A stretch of DNA of 20,448 nucleotides. Origin: Planctomycetota bacterium. GTDB lineage: Bacteria; Planctomycetota; Phycisphaerae; WQYP01. The notes beneath the pieces were generated by a model. The model worked only from the letters and a program-made list of their open reading frames with translations, did no database searches and was not told the origin of the DNA. The position numbers and the translations under genes are program-made. How positions within the stretch are numbered: the stretch's first letter is position 1; each line of letters begins with the position of its first letter. Shown here piece after piece: positions 7,632-15,030 of this stretch. The stretch lies in the NCBI GenBank assembly GCA_021809365.1, contig JAKBAC010000041.1:1-20448 (forward strand), in the 5' to 3' direction.

Positions 7632-7660
7632 ATTCTAGCAGCAGCTCAACGATGTCTCAA
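7632..7660 (-). promoter_or_regulatory. thrC promoter, probably giving a leaderless mRNA
   Basis: On the minus strand TTGAGA (7655-7660) and TAGAAT (7632-7637) are each one base from consensus and are exactly 17 nt apart. Only 7 nt (7625-7631) separate the -10 from the ATG, so transcription should start at or next to the A of the start codon. There is no ribosome site in that space. Confidence 0.55.
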
Positions 7661-7677
7661 CGATGCTTCAACGATCA
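7645..7677. repeat. Three tandem 11-bp repeats overlapping the thrC -35 box
   Basis: CTCAACGATGT (7645-7655), CTCAACGATGC (7656-7666) and TTCAACGATCA (7667-7677) are adjacent copies. The 11-bp period is close to one DNA turn, so a protein could bind the copies on one face. The -35 element of the proposed thrC promoter lies across the junction of the first two copies, which would be compatible with regulation, though slippage is an alternative explanation. Confidence 0.5.
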
Positions 7678-7837
7678 TGGGTGCGGGGTGTGGCGATATT
7701 TTTGGGCGGGTGCGGCATTTCCGCGTAAAACGCGCGGTGCAAGCACACGCGGCTAAAGGGGTATGGGGCGTCGCAGCACCACGCTCTGATCTATTGTCAC
7801 GCACCCACGATCATCGGCGGGTGGCGTGGAAATAAAA
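7678..7837. other. Intergenic trpS-thrC region with dispersed-repeat sequence
   Basis: No gene is seen here. The block at 7684-7707 matches 393-416 at 21 of 24 bases. CGGCATTTCCGC (7713-7724) is the inverse of 436-447. Short GC-rich inverted repeats (for example around CGCGTAAAACGCGCGG, 7722-7737) could form hairpins downstream of trpS, but none is followed by a clear T-run on the minus strand, so I do not call a terminator. Confidence 0.35.
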
Positions 7838-8950
7838 TTAAAACCGCAACTGCCGTGGGAGGAAATCTTGCTTCAAGGAGACCTTTGCGAGTCGCAGCGT
7901 CTCCTCGGCCACGGCATTGGCCCGGGCGGTGCCATCTTGCAATACCGCCAGCAATTGAGCCGGGTCTCTCTCAAACGTGAGCCGGCGCTGACGCATGGGT
8001 TCAATCAACGCCACCAGCACATCCACAAGTCTTTTTTTGCATTCCACATCACCGATGGCCCCGGCGCGGTATTTTTCTTCCGTTTCGCGCACCCAGGCGG
8101 TATCCGGATTGAACGTTTCATGGAAAATCCACAACGGATTATTTTCAACGCTTCCCGGGTCGGTGGCCTTCTTCCGGTTTGGATCGGTATACATGGACAT
8201 AACTTTTTTTCGGATTGTGTCGGGATCATCGCTTAAATAAATCGCGTTATTCAGCGACTTGCTCATCTTGAGCAACTGACCGTGCGGTCCGGGGCCGCCG
8301 GTGCCGACCAGACGCCGCACCCGGCCAAGGCGCGGTTCAATGACTGGAAACAAACCGCCGGCTTGAACATAGTGCTCATCCGGTGTTTGCGGATCAACTC
8401 CGCAGTATATCTGATCGAATCGGCGGGCCACTTCGCGCGTTAATTCCAGATGGGCCAATTGATCTTCCCCCACCGGCACCAGAGCGGGGCGGAATGCCAG
8501 TATGTCGGCAATCTGCCCAATTGGATACAGCAAAAAGCCGAAGCTGTAGCTTTCGCCGAGATTTTTATCCCGAATTTCATCTTTGATTGTGGGATTACGC
8601 ATCAGGCGGGAAAAGGGAACCAACATACTGAAGAAAAACGTCAACTCCGCAATTGCGGGAATTTCAGACTGCACAAAGATGACGCTTTTATGGGGATCAA
8701 TGCCGGCGGCCAGATAATCGGCGGCAATGTCCAGTACGCTCTGACGAATATCCGCTGGATGTTCGGCGCGCGTGGTAAACGCGTGCGCATTGGCGATAAT
8801 GAAATAGCACTCAAACTGATCTTGCAGTTGCACGCGATTTTCAAGTGATCCGACAAAGTGGCCCAGATGCAGGCGACCCGTCGGGGTATCACCAGTGAGA
8901 ATCCGCGGTTTCGCGGAGGGATTATGTACCATTGGGGACGGATTGCTCAT
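7838..8950 (-). CDS. trpS: Tryptophanyl-tRNA synthetase
   Basis: Class I aminoacyl-tRNA synthetase that charges tRNA-Trp. The 370-residue protein shows the HIGH-type motif in TGDTPTGRLHLGHF (HLGH at residues 28-31) and the KMSKS loop at 228-232. PVGEDQLAHLELTREVARRF and YPIGQIADILAF are typical of bacterial TrpRS. The length is slightly above the usual 330-340 because of a short N-terminal lead; Met7 is an alternative start. The ATG at 8950 has GGAG 5 nt upstream, which favours the longer form. It is divergent from ygfZ, sharing a 169-bp control region that holds a 17-bp-period direct repeat. No T-box or trp leader peptide is apparent in that gap. Confidence 0.96.
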   Translation of the reverse strand: MSNPSPMVHNPSAKPRILTGDTPTGRLHLGHFVGSLENRVQLQDQFECYFIIANAHAFTTRAEHPADIRQSVLDIAADYLAAGIDPHKSVIFVQSEIPAIAELTFFFSMLVPFSRLMRNPTIKDEIRDKNLGESYSFGFLLYPIGQIADILAFRPALVPVGEDQLAHLELTREVARRFDQIYCGVDPQTPDEHYVQAGGLFPVIEPRLGRVRRLVGTGGPGPHGQLLKMSKSLNNAIYLSDDPDTIRKKVMSMYTDPNRKKATDPGSVENNPLWIFHETFNPDTAWVRETEEKYRAGAIGDVECKKRLVDVLVALIEPMRQRRLTFERDPAQLLAVLQDGTARANAVAEETLRLAKVSLKQDFLPRQLRF

Positions 8951-9007
8951 AAGAACTCCAATTTATTACGCCGGACATTTTAAGGTGTTATACCGCCCGC
9001 GGCCACC

Positions 9008-9040
9008 GTTGCGGTCGCATGATTGTTGCGGTCGCATGAT
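9008..9040. repeat. Direct repeat of 16 bp in the trpS-ygfZ divergent region
   Basis: GTTGCGGTCGCATGAT occurs at 9008-9023 and again at 9025-9040, separated by one T, a perfect repeat with a 17-bp period. It lies between the two divergent start codons (8950 and 9120). It could be a pair of regulator sites or a recent local duplication. Confidence 0.6.
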
Positions 9041-9079
9041 GAATCCTTCTCATTGCACCAAGTGGAGCGTCTTTGTCTA

Positions 9080-9085
9080 TATAAT
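9080..9085 (+). promoter_or_regulatory. Candidate -10 box for ygfZ
   Basis: A perfect TATAAT lies 34 nt before the ygfZ ATG. The only reasonable upstream partner, TTGCAC at 9053-9058, is 21 nt away, which is too long for a standard spacer, so only the -10 is marked. GGAG follows at 9105-9108, 11 nt before the start codon. Confidence 0.3.
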
Positions 9086-9119
9086 CATCCGCGGATAACC
9101 TGATGGAGACTTTATCACC

Positions 9120-10256
9120 ATGCGTGAAAACCCGTTACACCTTCTACATGAACAGGCCAATGCCGGCTATCTGCCTTATGGTCCGGACATTCAAATTATT
9201 GAAAGCTTCGGTGAACCCGAAGCGGAATATGCCGCCATTCGGAAGTCCGCAACCATCATGGATTCGCCACACCGCGCCGTGGTGGAGCTGGTCGGCAAGG
9301 ACCGTCTCTCTTTTCTGCATAATCTGCTCACCAATGACACCAAAGCCCTGCTCCCCGGCCAAGGATGTTATGCCTTTCTGCTGAACCTCAAGGGACGTAT
9401 TGTGATGGATATGAATGTGCTGCATTCCGGAGATTCAACGTTTCTGGAAATTGATGCCCGCCTTGTGGATGAGCTATGTCGCACGTTGAACAATTACCTG
9501 TTTTCCGATCATGTACAGATACATAACCGGGCCGACGAGCTTGGCCGCCTTACGCTCATTGGTCCGGATTCCGGGAGCATGATCGATCGCATTTCCGGGG
9601 GCGGCACCGTAGCGGCAATGACGGAAATGTTGCGATCCTGCCATGCGAAGCTGTTGGAAACCGATTGCATAATTTTCCGCAATGATCAATGTGGGGAGCC
9701 ACAATTCGAATTCATCATCCCACGGACGAAGCTCGTGAAATTCTGGGCGCAGATACTTGAAGCGGCCAATGGCACGCTGACATCTGAAGAGTTTAAGCCA
9801 GGTATGGTCAAGTTGCGACCTGTCGGATGGTCGGCGTACAACATCGCTCGTATTGAATCCGGGACACCGCTTCTTGGTATTGACATAACGGATCAGAATC
9901 TGCCCATGGAAACCGCCCATTGGTATTCCCGCGCCGTGCATATTTCCAAGGGGTGTTATCTGGGGCAGGAAGTGGTTGCTCGCATGCACGCCCACAAAGC
10001 CGTCGCCCGCCTGCTGGTGGGATTGAAAAATCCCGGTGATCTTCCGCCGATAGCCGGTGAGCCGTTGCGCGATGGTGAAACGATCATCGGCGGCATCACC
10101 AGCAGTTGCATGTCGCCCATGCTGGGAAATCAGGCAATTGCCATGGCCTATGTAAAAAAAGCCTATGCGCAGCCGGGGCGTGTCTTGACGGTATATACCG
10201 GACACGGTGAGGTCCGCACCACCGTTAGCGGATTACCATTCTGGCCGACAAAATAA
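9120..10256 (+). CDS. ygfZ: YgfZ/GcvT-domain folate-binding protein
   Basis: The 378-residue protein has a GcvT-like fold and the YgfZ signature KGCYLGQE (residues 277-284, Cys279), which separates YgfZ from true aminomethyltransferases. An N-terminal GKDRLSFLHNLLTND and QGCYAFLLNLKGRIVMD are also typical. YgfZ-type proteins bind tetrahydrofolate and help in assembly or repair of certain Fe-S proteins and in tRNA modification. The start at 9120 has GGAG 11 nt upstream. A neighbouring NifS/IscS desulfurase (13678) and folP lie a few kb away, a loose Fe-S and folate theme. It is followed after 17 nt by an acyl-CoA dehydrogenase-like gene, so the two are probably cotranscribed. Confidence 0.9.
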   Translation: MRENPLHLLHEQANAGYLPYGPDIQIIESFGEPEAEYAAIRKSATIMDSPHRAVVELVGKDRLSFLHNLLTNDTKALLPGQGCYAFLLNLKGRIVMDMNVLHSGDSTFLEIDARLVDELCRTLNNYLFSDHVQIHNRADELGRLTLIGPDSGSMIDRISGGGTVAAMTEMLRSCHAKLLETDCIIFRNDQCGEPQFEFIIPRTKLVKFWAQILEAANGTLTSEEFKPGMVKLRPVGWSAYNIARIESGTPLLGIDITDQNLPMETAHWYSRAVHISKGCYLGQEVVARMHAHKAVARLLVGLKNPGDLPPIAGEPLRDGETIIGGITSSCMSPMLGNQAIAMAYVKKAYAQPGRVLTVYTGHGEVRTTVSGLPFWPTK

Positions 10257-10273
10257 TAAGGGCATACAATCCA

Positions 10274-11353
10274 ATGATGAAACCGCCGCTTGTGTGGGCC
10301 GCAGCGCTCCAGAAAATATCGGATCGAGCTCAAGCTGTTGACATTGCGGGTGTATGGCCGCGTGACAACCTGTGTGATTTAGCGCGTTGCGGTGCCATGC
10401 GATGGAGCCTACCAAAAATATATGGCGGCCAGGGACTTGCACCGATTCAACTGCATCATCGCTATGCGCAACTCGCCTCCGCCTGTCTGAGCACCGCTTT
10501 GATTCTCACGCAACGCGATGCCGCATTGGAATTCTTAATTTGCACGCCCGCTGGCCCCTCCAAAAGAAATGCCGAGAAGTTGTTATTAAAATTGGCGTCC
10601 AACCGCATTTTCGCCAGCATCGGAATTGCCCAACTGACAACTTCCGGACAGCATCAGCAGGGGGGTGTAACGGCGATAAAGGATGGCCAGAATTGGCGCG
10701 TTTCCGGAGTTATTCCGTGGTCCACCGGTGCCGATTACAGCGATTTTCTGATCGCCGGAGCTTGCGCGGAGCAAAAGGATCAACTGCTTTTTATCCTCGA
10801 TATGAAAAAACCGGGCGTACGCGTTTGTCCCGCGCCGTGCATGGCGGTACTCAATGCCACCAATACCTCCGCCATTGAACTGAGGAATGTTTTAATTACC
10901 GCCCGGGATGTGCTTTCCGGGCCATGTCCCAATGCGTTGGCGATACGCAATGCGTATCGACGATTTTCTCTCAATACATGTATATTGCCGCTGGGAGTCG
11001 CGGCGGGGGCACTGCAACTTGCGCAGGAATTGGTGAAGCCTCGAACACCGCGCTGCCGGGCGGCGATTTCAGAATTGTGCCGCCGACAGCGTGATTTGGC
11101 CTGTCAGGTATACACGCTGGGCGCGGATAAGGTGGAAGCCAATAGCGCCTCCAGGTCCGCCAACATGCGGGCGCAATGCAATGACTTGTGCTTTCGCTGT
11201 GCCGCAAGTTGTCTGGAACTGGCCAAAGGCCGCGGCCTGATGATGGAACACCCCGCGCAGCGCCGGTTGCGTGAAGCCATGTTCTTTTTCGTATGGTCCA
11301 GCGGCAGCAGCGTTACCGAAGAAACGCTGGCCAGCTTGTCGAATGTTCCATGA
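10274..11353 (+). CDS. Acyl-CoA dehydrogenase-like flavoprotein
   Basis: The 359-residue protein follows the acyl-CoA dehydrogenase layout: an alpha-helical N-terminus with LPKIYGGQGL (about 46-55), a middle beta domain with GQNWRVSGVIPWSTGADYSDFLIAG, and a helical C-terminus ending in PAQRRLREAMFFF followed by SGSSVTEETLASL. It is slightly short, and the normal T-E-P/G-S-D flavin and substrate motif of the middle domain is replaced by ASIGIAQLTTSG. The usual catalytic Glu cannot be located. It might be a divergent dehydrogenase or a monooxygenase-type relative (DszC-like). The start is ATGATG with a weak AAGGG 11 nt before. It is 17 nt after ygfZ and convergent with dapB. The family call is firm, the function unknown. 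Confidence 0.75.
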   Translation: MMKPPLVWAAALQKISDRAQAVDIAGVWPRDNLCDLARCGAMRWSLPKIYGGQGLAPIQLHHRYAQLASACLSTALILTQRDAALEFLICTPAGPSKRNAEKLLLKLASNRIFASIGIAQLTTSGQHQQGGVTAIKDGQNWRVSGVIPWSTGADYSDFLIAGACAEQKDQLLFILDMKKPGVRVCPAPCMAVLNATNTSAIELRNVLITARDVLSGPCPNALAIRNAYRRFSLNTCILPLGVAAGALQLAQELVKPRTPRCRAAISELCRRQRDLACQVYTLGADKVEANSASRSANMRAQCNDLCFRCAASCLELAKGRGLMMEHPAQRRLREAMFFFVWSSGSSVTEETLASLSNVP

Positions 11354-11379
11354 CATGTCCACGTGGATTTGAGAAAGTC

Positions 11380-12168
11380 TCACTGCCCGGATAATCCCAG
11401 CACATCGCGCATGGTATAGCGGCCCGGCTTTCGTCCGGCGATATAAGTGGCGGCCCGCAAGGCTCCGAGGGCGAAGGTGTCCCGCGTGCTGGCGGTGTGC
11501 TTTACTTCGATATGCTCGCCCCGCGTCGCGAAATAAACCGTGTGTTCCCCCACCACGTCGCCCATGCGCACCGCATGCATGCCAATGGTTCCCGGTTTCC
11601 GCGGTGTATCACCACCATGGCGGCCATGTACCAGCGTGTTATCCATGTTGCGACCGGTGGCGGTACAGATGGCTTGCGCCAGTGACAGGGCTGTGCCGGA
11701 TGGGGAATCCTTTTTCTGGTTGTGATGGGCTTCCACAATTTCAATGTCATAAGCATCACCGAGTTGCCGCGCCGCTTGAGCGACAATTGCCAGCATGACG
11801 TTGACGCCCAGGCTGGTATTGGCGGCCTGCAAAATCGCAATGGATTGGGCCGCGTTATCAATGAGTGTCTGATCATCACTGGTCAGACCTGTGGTGCCGA
11901 TGACCATGGCGGTTTTATGTTTGACACAAGCGGCGATCATGGCGCGCGTTGCCGCGGGTGAGGAGAAATCGATGAGCACATCCACCCCCGCTGGAAGATC
12001 TGATCGCACGTCCGCAACCGCCGTGCCGGCGTTGGTGGAGACGCGATCAATACCGGCCACAATCTGGAATTGTTCCGGGGCCTGGGCCGCCAGGGCCGAA
12101 ATGCGTGATCCCATGCGTCCCAGAGCGCCGCAAATCGCCAGTTTAATTGGTTGGTTTGTCATATTCAT
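11380..12168 (-). CDS. dapB: 4-hydroxy-tetrahydrodipicolinate reductase
   Basis: NAD(P)H-dependent reductase of the diaminopimelate/lysine pathway, which also supplies peptidoglycan precursors. The 262-residue length is typical. Visible motifs are the N-terminal GALGRMG nucleotide-binding loop, VIGTTG (89-94), and the active-site segment EAHHNQKKDSPSGTA with His148/His149 and Lys153. Most homologues read HH-R-K-DAPSGTA; here Asn-Gln-Lys-Lys replaces the usual Arg-containing stretch. The start may be the ATG at 12168 or the one at 12162; a GGA sits 8 nt before the latter. It lies 54 nt downstream of rsmB on the same strand, so both may form one transcript. It is convergent with the acyl-CoA dehydrogenase-like gene, with only 26 bp between the two stop codons. 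Confidence 0.95.
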   Translation of the reverse strand: MNMTNQPIKLAICGALGRMGSRISALAAQAPEQFQIVAGIDRVSTNAGTAVADVRSDLPAGVDVLIDFSSPAATRAMIAACVKHKTAMVIGTTGLTSDDQTLIDNAAQSIAILQAANTSLGVNVMLAIVAQAARQLGDAYDIEIVEAHHNQKKDSPSGTALSLAQAICTATGRNMDNTLVHGRHGGDTPRKPGTIGMHAVRMGDVVGEHTVYFATRGEHIEVKHTASTRDTFALGALRAATYIAGRKPGRYTMRDVLGLSGQ

Positions 12169-12222
12169 TTTCCAGATACCATCTCAAAATCATCACGATC
12201 CGCAATTGCAATCCTATAAAGT

Positions 12223-13617
12223 CTATCCGGCCCGGTGACGCTTGAAAACCGTAACGAATCCGCCATCACAGCGTTCGTCGGCACCGCCGGTCACGGGCAG
12301 TTGGGATTCCCGCCGAACAACCTGCCATGGCTCATGGGGGTGCGATCTTAGAAAGTGCTCCACGGCGGCGCGATTTTCATTTGGGTCAATACTGCATGTG
12401 CTGTAAGTCAACACCCCGTCCGGCTTGAGAAATGTCGCGGCGTCGTCCAGCAAGCGGGTTTGAACTTCCCGCACGGTGCCGGACACAAACAGCGGCCAGC
12501 GCCACCGCACCTGCAGCCGCCGCCCCATGACGCCGGTGTTTGAGCATGGAGCATCCACCAGCACCGCATCGAATATTCCCCGCCGCTGTTGATGGAGTGT
12601 TGGCGGGGCCATCGTGCGGATATTCGTAACGCCGACCTCTTTGGCGCGGCGCTCAACGCATAGCAGTTTATCCGCGGCGATGTCGCACGCGATAATATCC
12701 GCGTGCGGAAATGTGCGGGCCATCTGTAGGCTTTTGGTTCCCAGACCCGCACACAGATCAAGAATGCGCAAAGTATTTGCCCTGTCTGATTCCGCTGGCA
12801 ATACCGTCGCCATGGCGCGTACGGCGCGTGCTGCGGTTGGATCTTGGGCCGACAGCTCGCCCGCGGAAATCAGCGCCTCAATAGTTGAATTCCAGCCATT
12901 GGCCGCAACAAAAAACTGGGGGGACTTATGCGGTACCAGTCTGGCCGCGGGTGGTGGGATGAAAACGGGATTATCCGAACGCAGCGTTACCACGGGGGGC
13001 ACATTGTCCGCGATCAGTACGCCGCGGACTTTGTCCATGCCGATCCATTGAATCATCGCGGTAACCAGTTCGCGCGGATGACTGGTGGTAACCGCCAGAT
13101 GGTCAACAGGCTGGCGTTGTGGATCAGGGAATAGCGCCTTGGAAAAGTGTATCTGCCGTTGATCGTCCAATGGAAATGCAAACGCATCAGGGGCGCAAAG
13201 CGGTTGCACGACTCCGTCAAGTCTTTGGATATTGCGTAAGACCGCATTGACAAATGATGCCGCTCGAACCGCCCCGAGGTGCCGCACAAGTTCCACGCTC
13301 GTGGCGATGGCGGCATGATCGGCGATTCCCTGCGCCACGATCAGTTGATAAACACCCAGGCGCAGCACCGCCATCACATCCGGTTCAATGTTATCCAGCG
13401 GAGTCTTGGAAACCGCATGAACCAGCGCATCAAGCGTTAGCCTGCGGCGAATAACGCCGCACGTCAGCTCGAAGGCCAAGGCCCGGTCGCGCGAAGAAAG
13501 AGCTTGCCATTCCGGCGCATCGCGTGATTCAATGCGTGGCGGATCATGTATTTCCGTCCATGTTGAAAGAATGCGGGCCGCCAATAACCTGGGATCTTGA
13601 ATCATCTCGGTGATCAT
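12223..13617 (-). CDS. rsmB: 16S rRNA m5C967 methyltransferase, NusB-fused
   Basis: The 464-residue protein has an N-terminal NusB-like helical domain (about residues 6-135) followed by a SAM-dependent methyltransferase domain. SAM motif I is ILDLCAGLGTKSL (from 285), the catalytic cysteines lie in DAPCSNTG (Cys358) and TYSTCSIDPNEN (Cys408). This architecture and length match RsmB/Sun. I use the ATG at 13617: the frame stays open a further 387 nt, but that extension runs antisense through nifS and has no family homology. No strong ribosome site is seen before 13617. It is divergent from nifS with 60 nt between start codons, and probably cotranscribed with dapB. Confidence 0.93.
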   Translation of the reverse strand: MITEMIQDPRLLAARILSTWTEIHDPPRIESRDAPEWQALSSRDRALAFELTCGVIRRRLTLDALVHAVSKTPLDNIEPDVMAVLRLGVYQLIVAQGIADHAAIATSVELVRHLGAVRAASFVNAVLRNIQRLDGVVQPLCAPDAFAFPLDDQRQIHFSKALFPDPQRQPVDHLAVTTSHPRELVTAMIQWIGMDKVRGVLIADNVPPVVTLRSDNPVFIPPPAARLVPHKSPQFFVAANGWNSTIEALISAGELSAQDPTAARAVRAMATVLPAESDRANTLRILDLCAGLGTKSLQMARTFPHADIIACDIAADKLLCVERRAKEVGVTNIRTMAPPTLHQQRRGIFDAVLVDAPCSNTGVMGRRLQVRWRWPLFVSGTVREVQTRLLDDAATFLKPDGVLTYSTCSIDPNENRAAVEHFLRSHPHEPWQVVRRESQLPVTGGADERCDGGFVTVFKRHRAG

Positions 13618-13664
13618 AACGGAAGTTTCAGTTTTTATCCGACGAAGAAAACACGATCGCGCGA

Positions 13665-13670
13665 TATAAT
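13665..13670 (+). promoter_or_regulatory. nifS -10 box close to the start codon
   Basis: A perfect TATAAT ends 7 nt before the ATG at 13678, and no Shine-Dalgarno fits in between (CGACGCG). The geometry is the same as at thrC, so the transcript could be leaderless. No good -35 is seen at the proper distance. Confidence 0.4.
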
Positions 13671-13677
13671 CGACGCG

Positions 13678-14847
13678 ATGATATATCTTGATAACAATGC
13701 GACCACGCGAATCGCGCCGGAAGTGTTTGAGGCCATGCGGCCATTTCTTGAACATTCCTACGGCAATCCGTCCAGCGTGCATCAGGCCGGTCAGGAGGCC
13801 CGGCACGCTGTGGAGGAATCCAGATATCAGGTTGCGGAACTCGTCGGGTGCCGACCCGCGGAGGTGATTTTTACCAGCGGCGGCACTGAAGCCGATAATG
13901 CGGCAATCCTTGGTGTGCTGGCGAGCCGTCCAAACAGGAAAACGATTGTTGCCTCGCAAGTGGAGCACAGCGCCGTGCGGGAGCAGGCCGCTCATTTGGC
14001 CCATTGCGGTTATCAGGTAATTGAAATAGGTGTCGATACGCTCGGCCGATTGAATATGGCCCAGTTACAAACCGCTTTGGCCGATCGGGATGTGGCGTTA
14101 TTAAGCCTGATCTGGGCGAATAATGAGACCGGGGTCGTGTTTGATGTTGATGCTGTCGGTGCCGTCGCCCGACAGCATCATGTCCCATTTCATGTCGATG
14201 CGGTACAGGCGGCCGGGAAAATTCCATTGCGGTTTGCCGAGCGGCCCATTGACCTGCTTTCCATCAGCGCGCACAAATTTCATGGCCCCAAGGGTGTGGG
14301 CGCTCTGGCGGTGCGGCGCGGAATCGCCTTTCAACCGTTGATTCGCGGCGGGCCGCAGGAACGACAGAGGCGGGGCGGTACAGAAAATGTGGCGGCCATT
14401 GTGGGCATGGGAAGGGCCGCGGTACGCATCATGGCCAAATCGGCTGATTCCGGATATTTACAGCGCATCGCGGATCTGCGAAATAAGCTCGAAGCGGGGA
14501 TTATAAATTCCGTGCCCGATAGTTTCATCAATGGGGATCGCGATCACCGTGTGGCGAATACCACCAACATCGGCTTTGCGGCACTGGAAGCGGAAGCTAT
14601 TTTGATTTTATTAAATCAACACGATATCTGTGCCAGCGCCGGAGCGGCCTGTTCCAGCGGATCATTGGAGCCGTCGCATGTACTCAAAGCCATGGGAGTA
14701 CCGGAAAAAATTGCGCATGGGGCCGTGCGGTTTTCGCTATCGGAATTCACAACCGACGAAGAGATTATCCGGACGCTGCGGGTAATCCCGGAAATTATCG
14801 CCCGCCTGCGGCAAGTATTGCCGACATCCAGTAAATTCAACGGATGA
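13678..14847 (+). CDS. Cysteine desulfurase, NifS/IscS family
   Basis: PLP-dependent enzyme that takes sulfur from cysteine for Fe-S clusters and thio-modified tRNA. The 389-residue protein begins MIYLDNNATT, has the PLP lysine in SISAHKFHGPKG (Lys200), FHVDAVQAAGKIP, RGGTENVAAIVG and the sulfur-carrying cysteine in CASAGAACSSGS (Cys325). Length and motifs fit the class I (IscS/NifS) group. The frame is open from 13597, but the family starts at MIYLDNNA, so I use 13678. It stands alone without IscU or other suf/isc genes nearby, and is divergent from rsmB. Whether it serves general Fe-S assembly or tRNA thiolation cannot be decided. Confidence 0.94.
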   Translation: MIYLDNNATTRIAPEVFEAMRPFLEHSYGNPSSVHQAGQEARHAVEESRYQVAELVGCRPAEVIFTSGGTEADNAAILGVLASRPNRKTIVASQVEHSAVREQAAHLAHCGYQVIEIGVDTLGRLNMAQLQTALADRDVALLSLIWANNETGVVFDVDAVGAVARQHHVPFHVDAVQAAGKIPLRFAERPIDLLSISAHKFHGPKGVGALAVRRGIAFQPLIRGGPQERQRRGGTENVAAIVGMGRAAVRIMAKSADSGYLQRIADLRNKLEAGIINSVPDSFINGDRDHRVANTTNIGFAALEAEAILILLNQHDICASAGAACSSGSLEPSHVLKAMGVPEKIAHGAVRFSLSEFTTDEEIIRTLRVIPEIIARLRQVLPTSSKFNG

Positions 14848-14932
14848 AGCATCCACTTTCGGCGGAATTGGTGAAAGGTTTTTCGATCATGGAGGCGGCT
14901 TATTTTTCGCATTGGGCGCGGATCGGAGTATA

Positions 14933-14988
14933 CTAGTGCTCTGTTCCACCCATAATTACCCGTAATTATGGGTGGAACAGGGCACTAG
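14933..14988. repeat. Near-perfect palindrome with 27-bp arms (MITE-like or hairpin element)
   Basis: The left arm (14933-14959) and right arm (14962-14988) are reverse complements with a single T/C difference and a 2-bp centre (CC). The arms begin with CTAGTGC and run inward through TGTTCCACCCATAATTAC. Both ends carry CTAG, which might be a 4-bp target duplication. No T-run follows either side, so it is not a normal terminator. It lies in the 183-bp gap between nifS and folP. The rest of that gap shows no gene. Confidence 0.75.
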
Positions 14989-15030
14989 ATTGCAAGCTGC
15001 AAGTCTGAATCGGTGGAATTAGAGGTGAAT

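Noticed and set aside
9120..10256. Glycine-cleavage T protein (gcvT)
   Set aside because: The KGCYLGQE signature is that of YgfZ, and no gcvH or gcvP lies nearby.
11358..11367. TCCACGTGGA palindrome between the acyl-CoA dehydrogenase-like gene and dapB as terminator
   Set aside because: A 10-bp palindrome has no room for a hairpin loop and only three T follow, so it is too weak to call.
13597..13677. Upstream extension of nifS
   Set aside because: Family proteins start at MIYLDNNA; the extension overlaps the rsmB start and the TATAAT box.
13618..14004. N-terminal extension of rsmB (129 extra codons)
   Set aside because: It runs antisense through the start of nifS, has no NusB or methyltransferase homology, and the family begins near the ATG at 13617.
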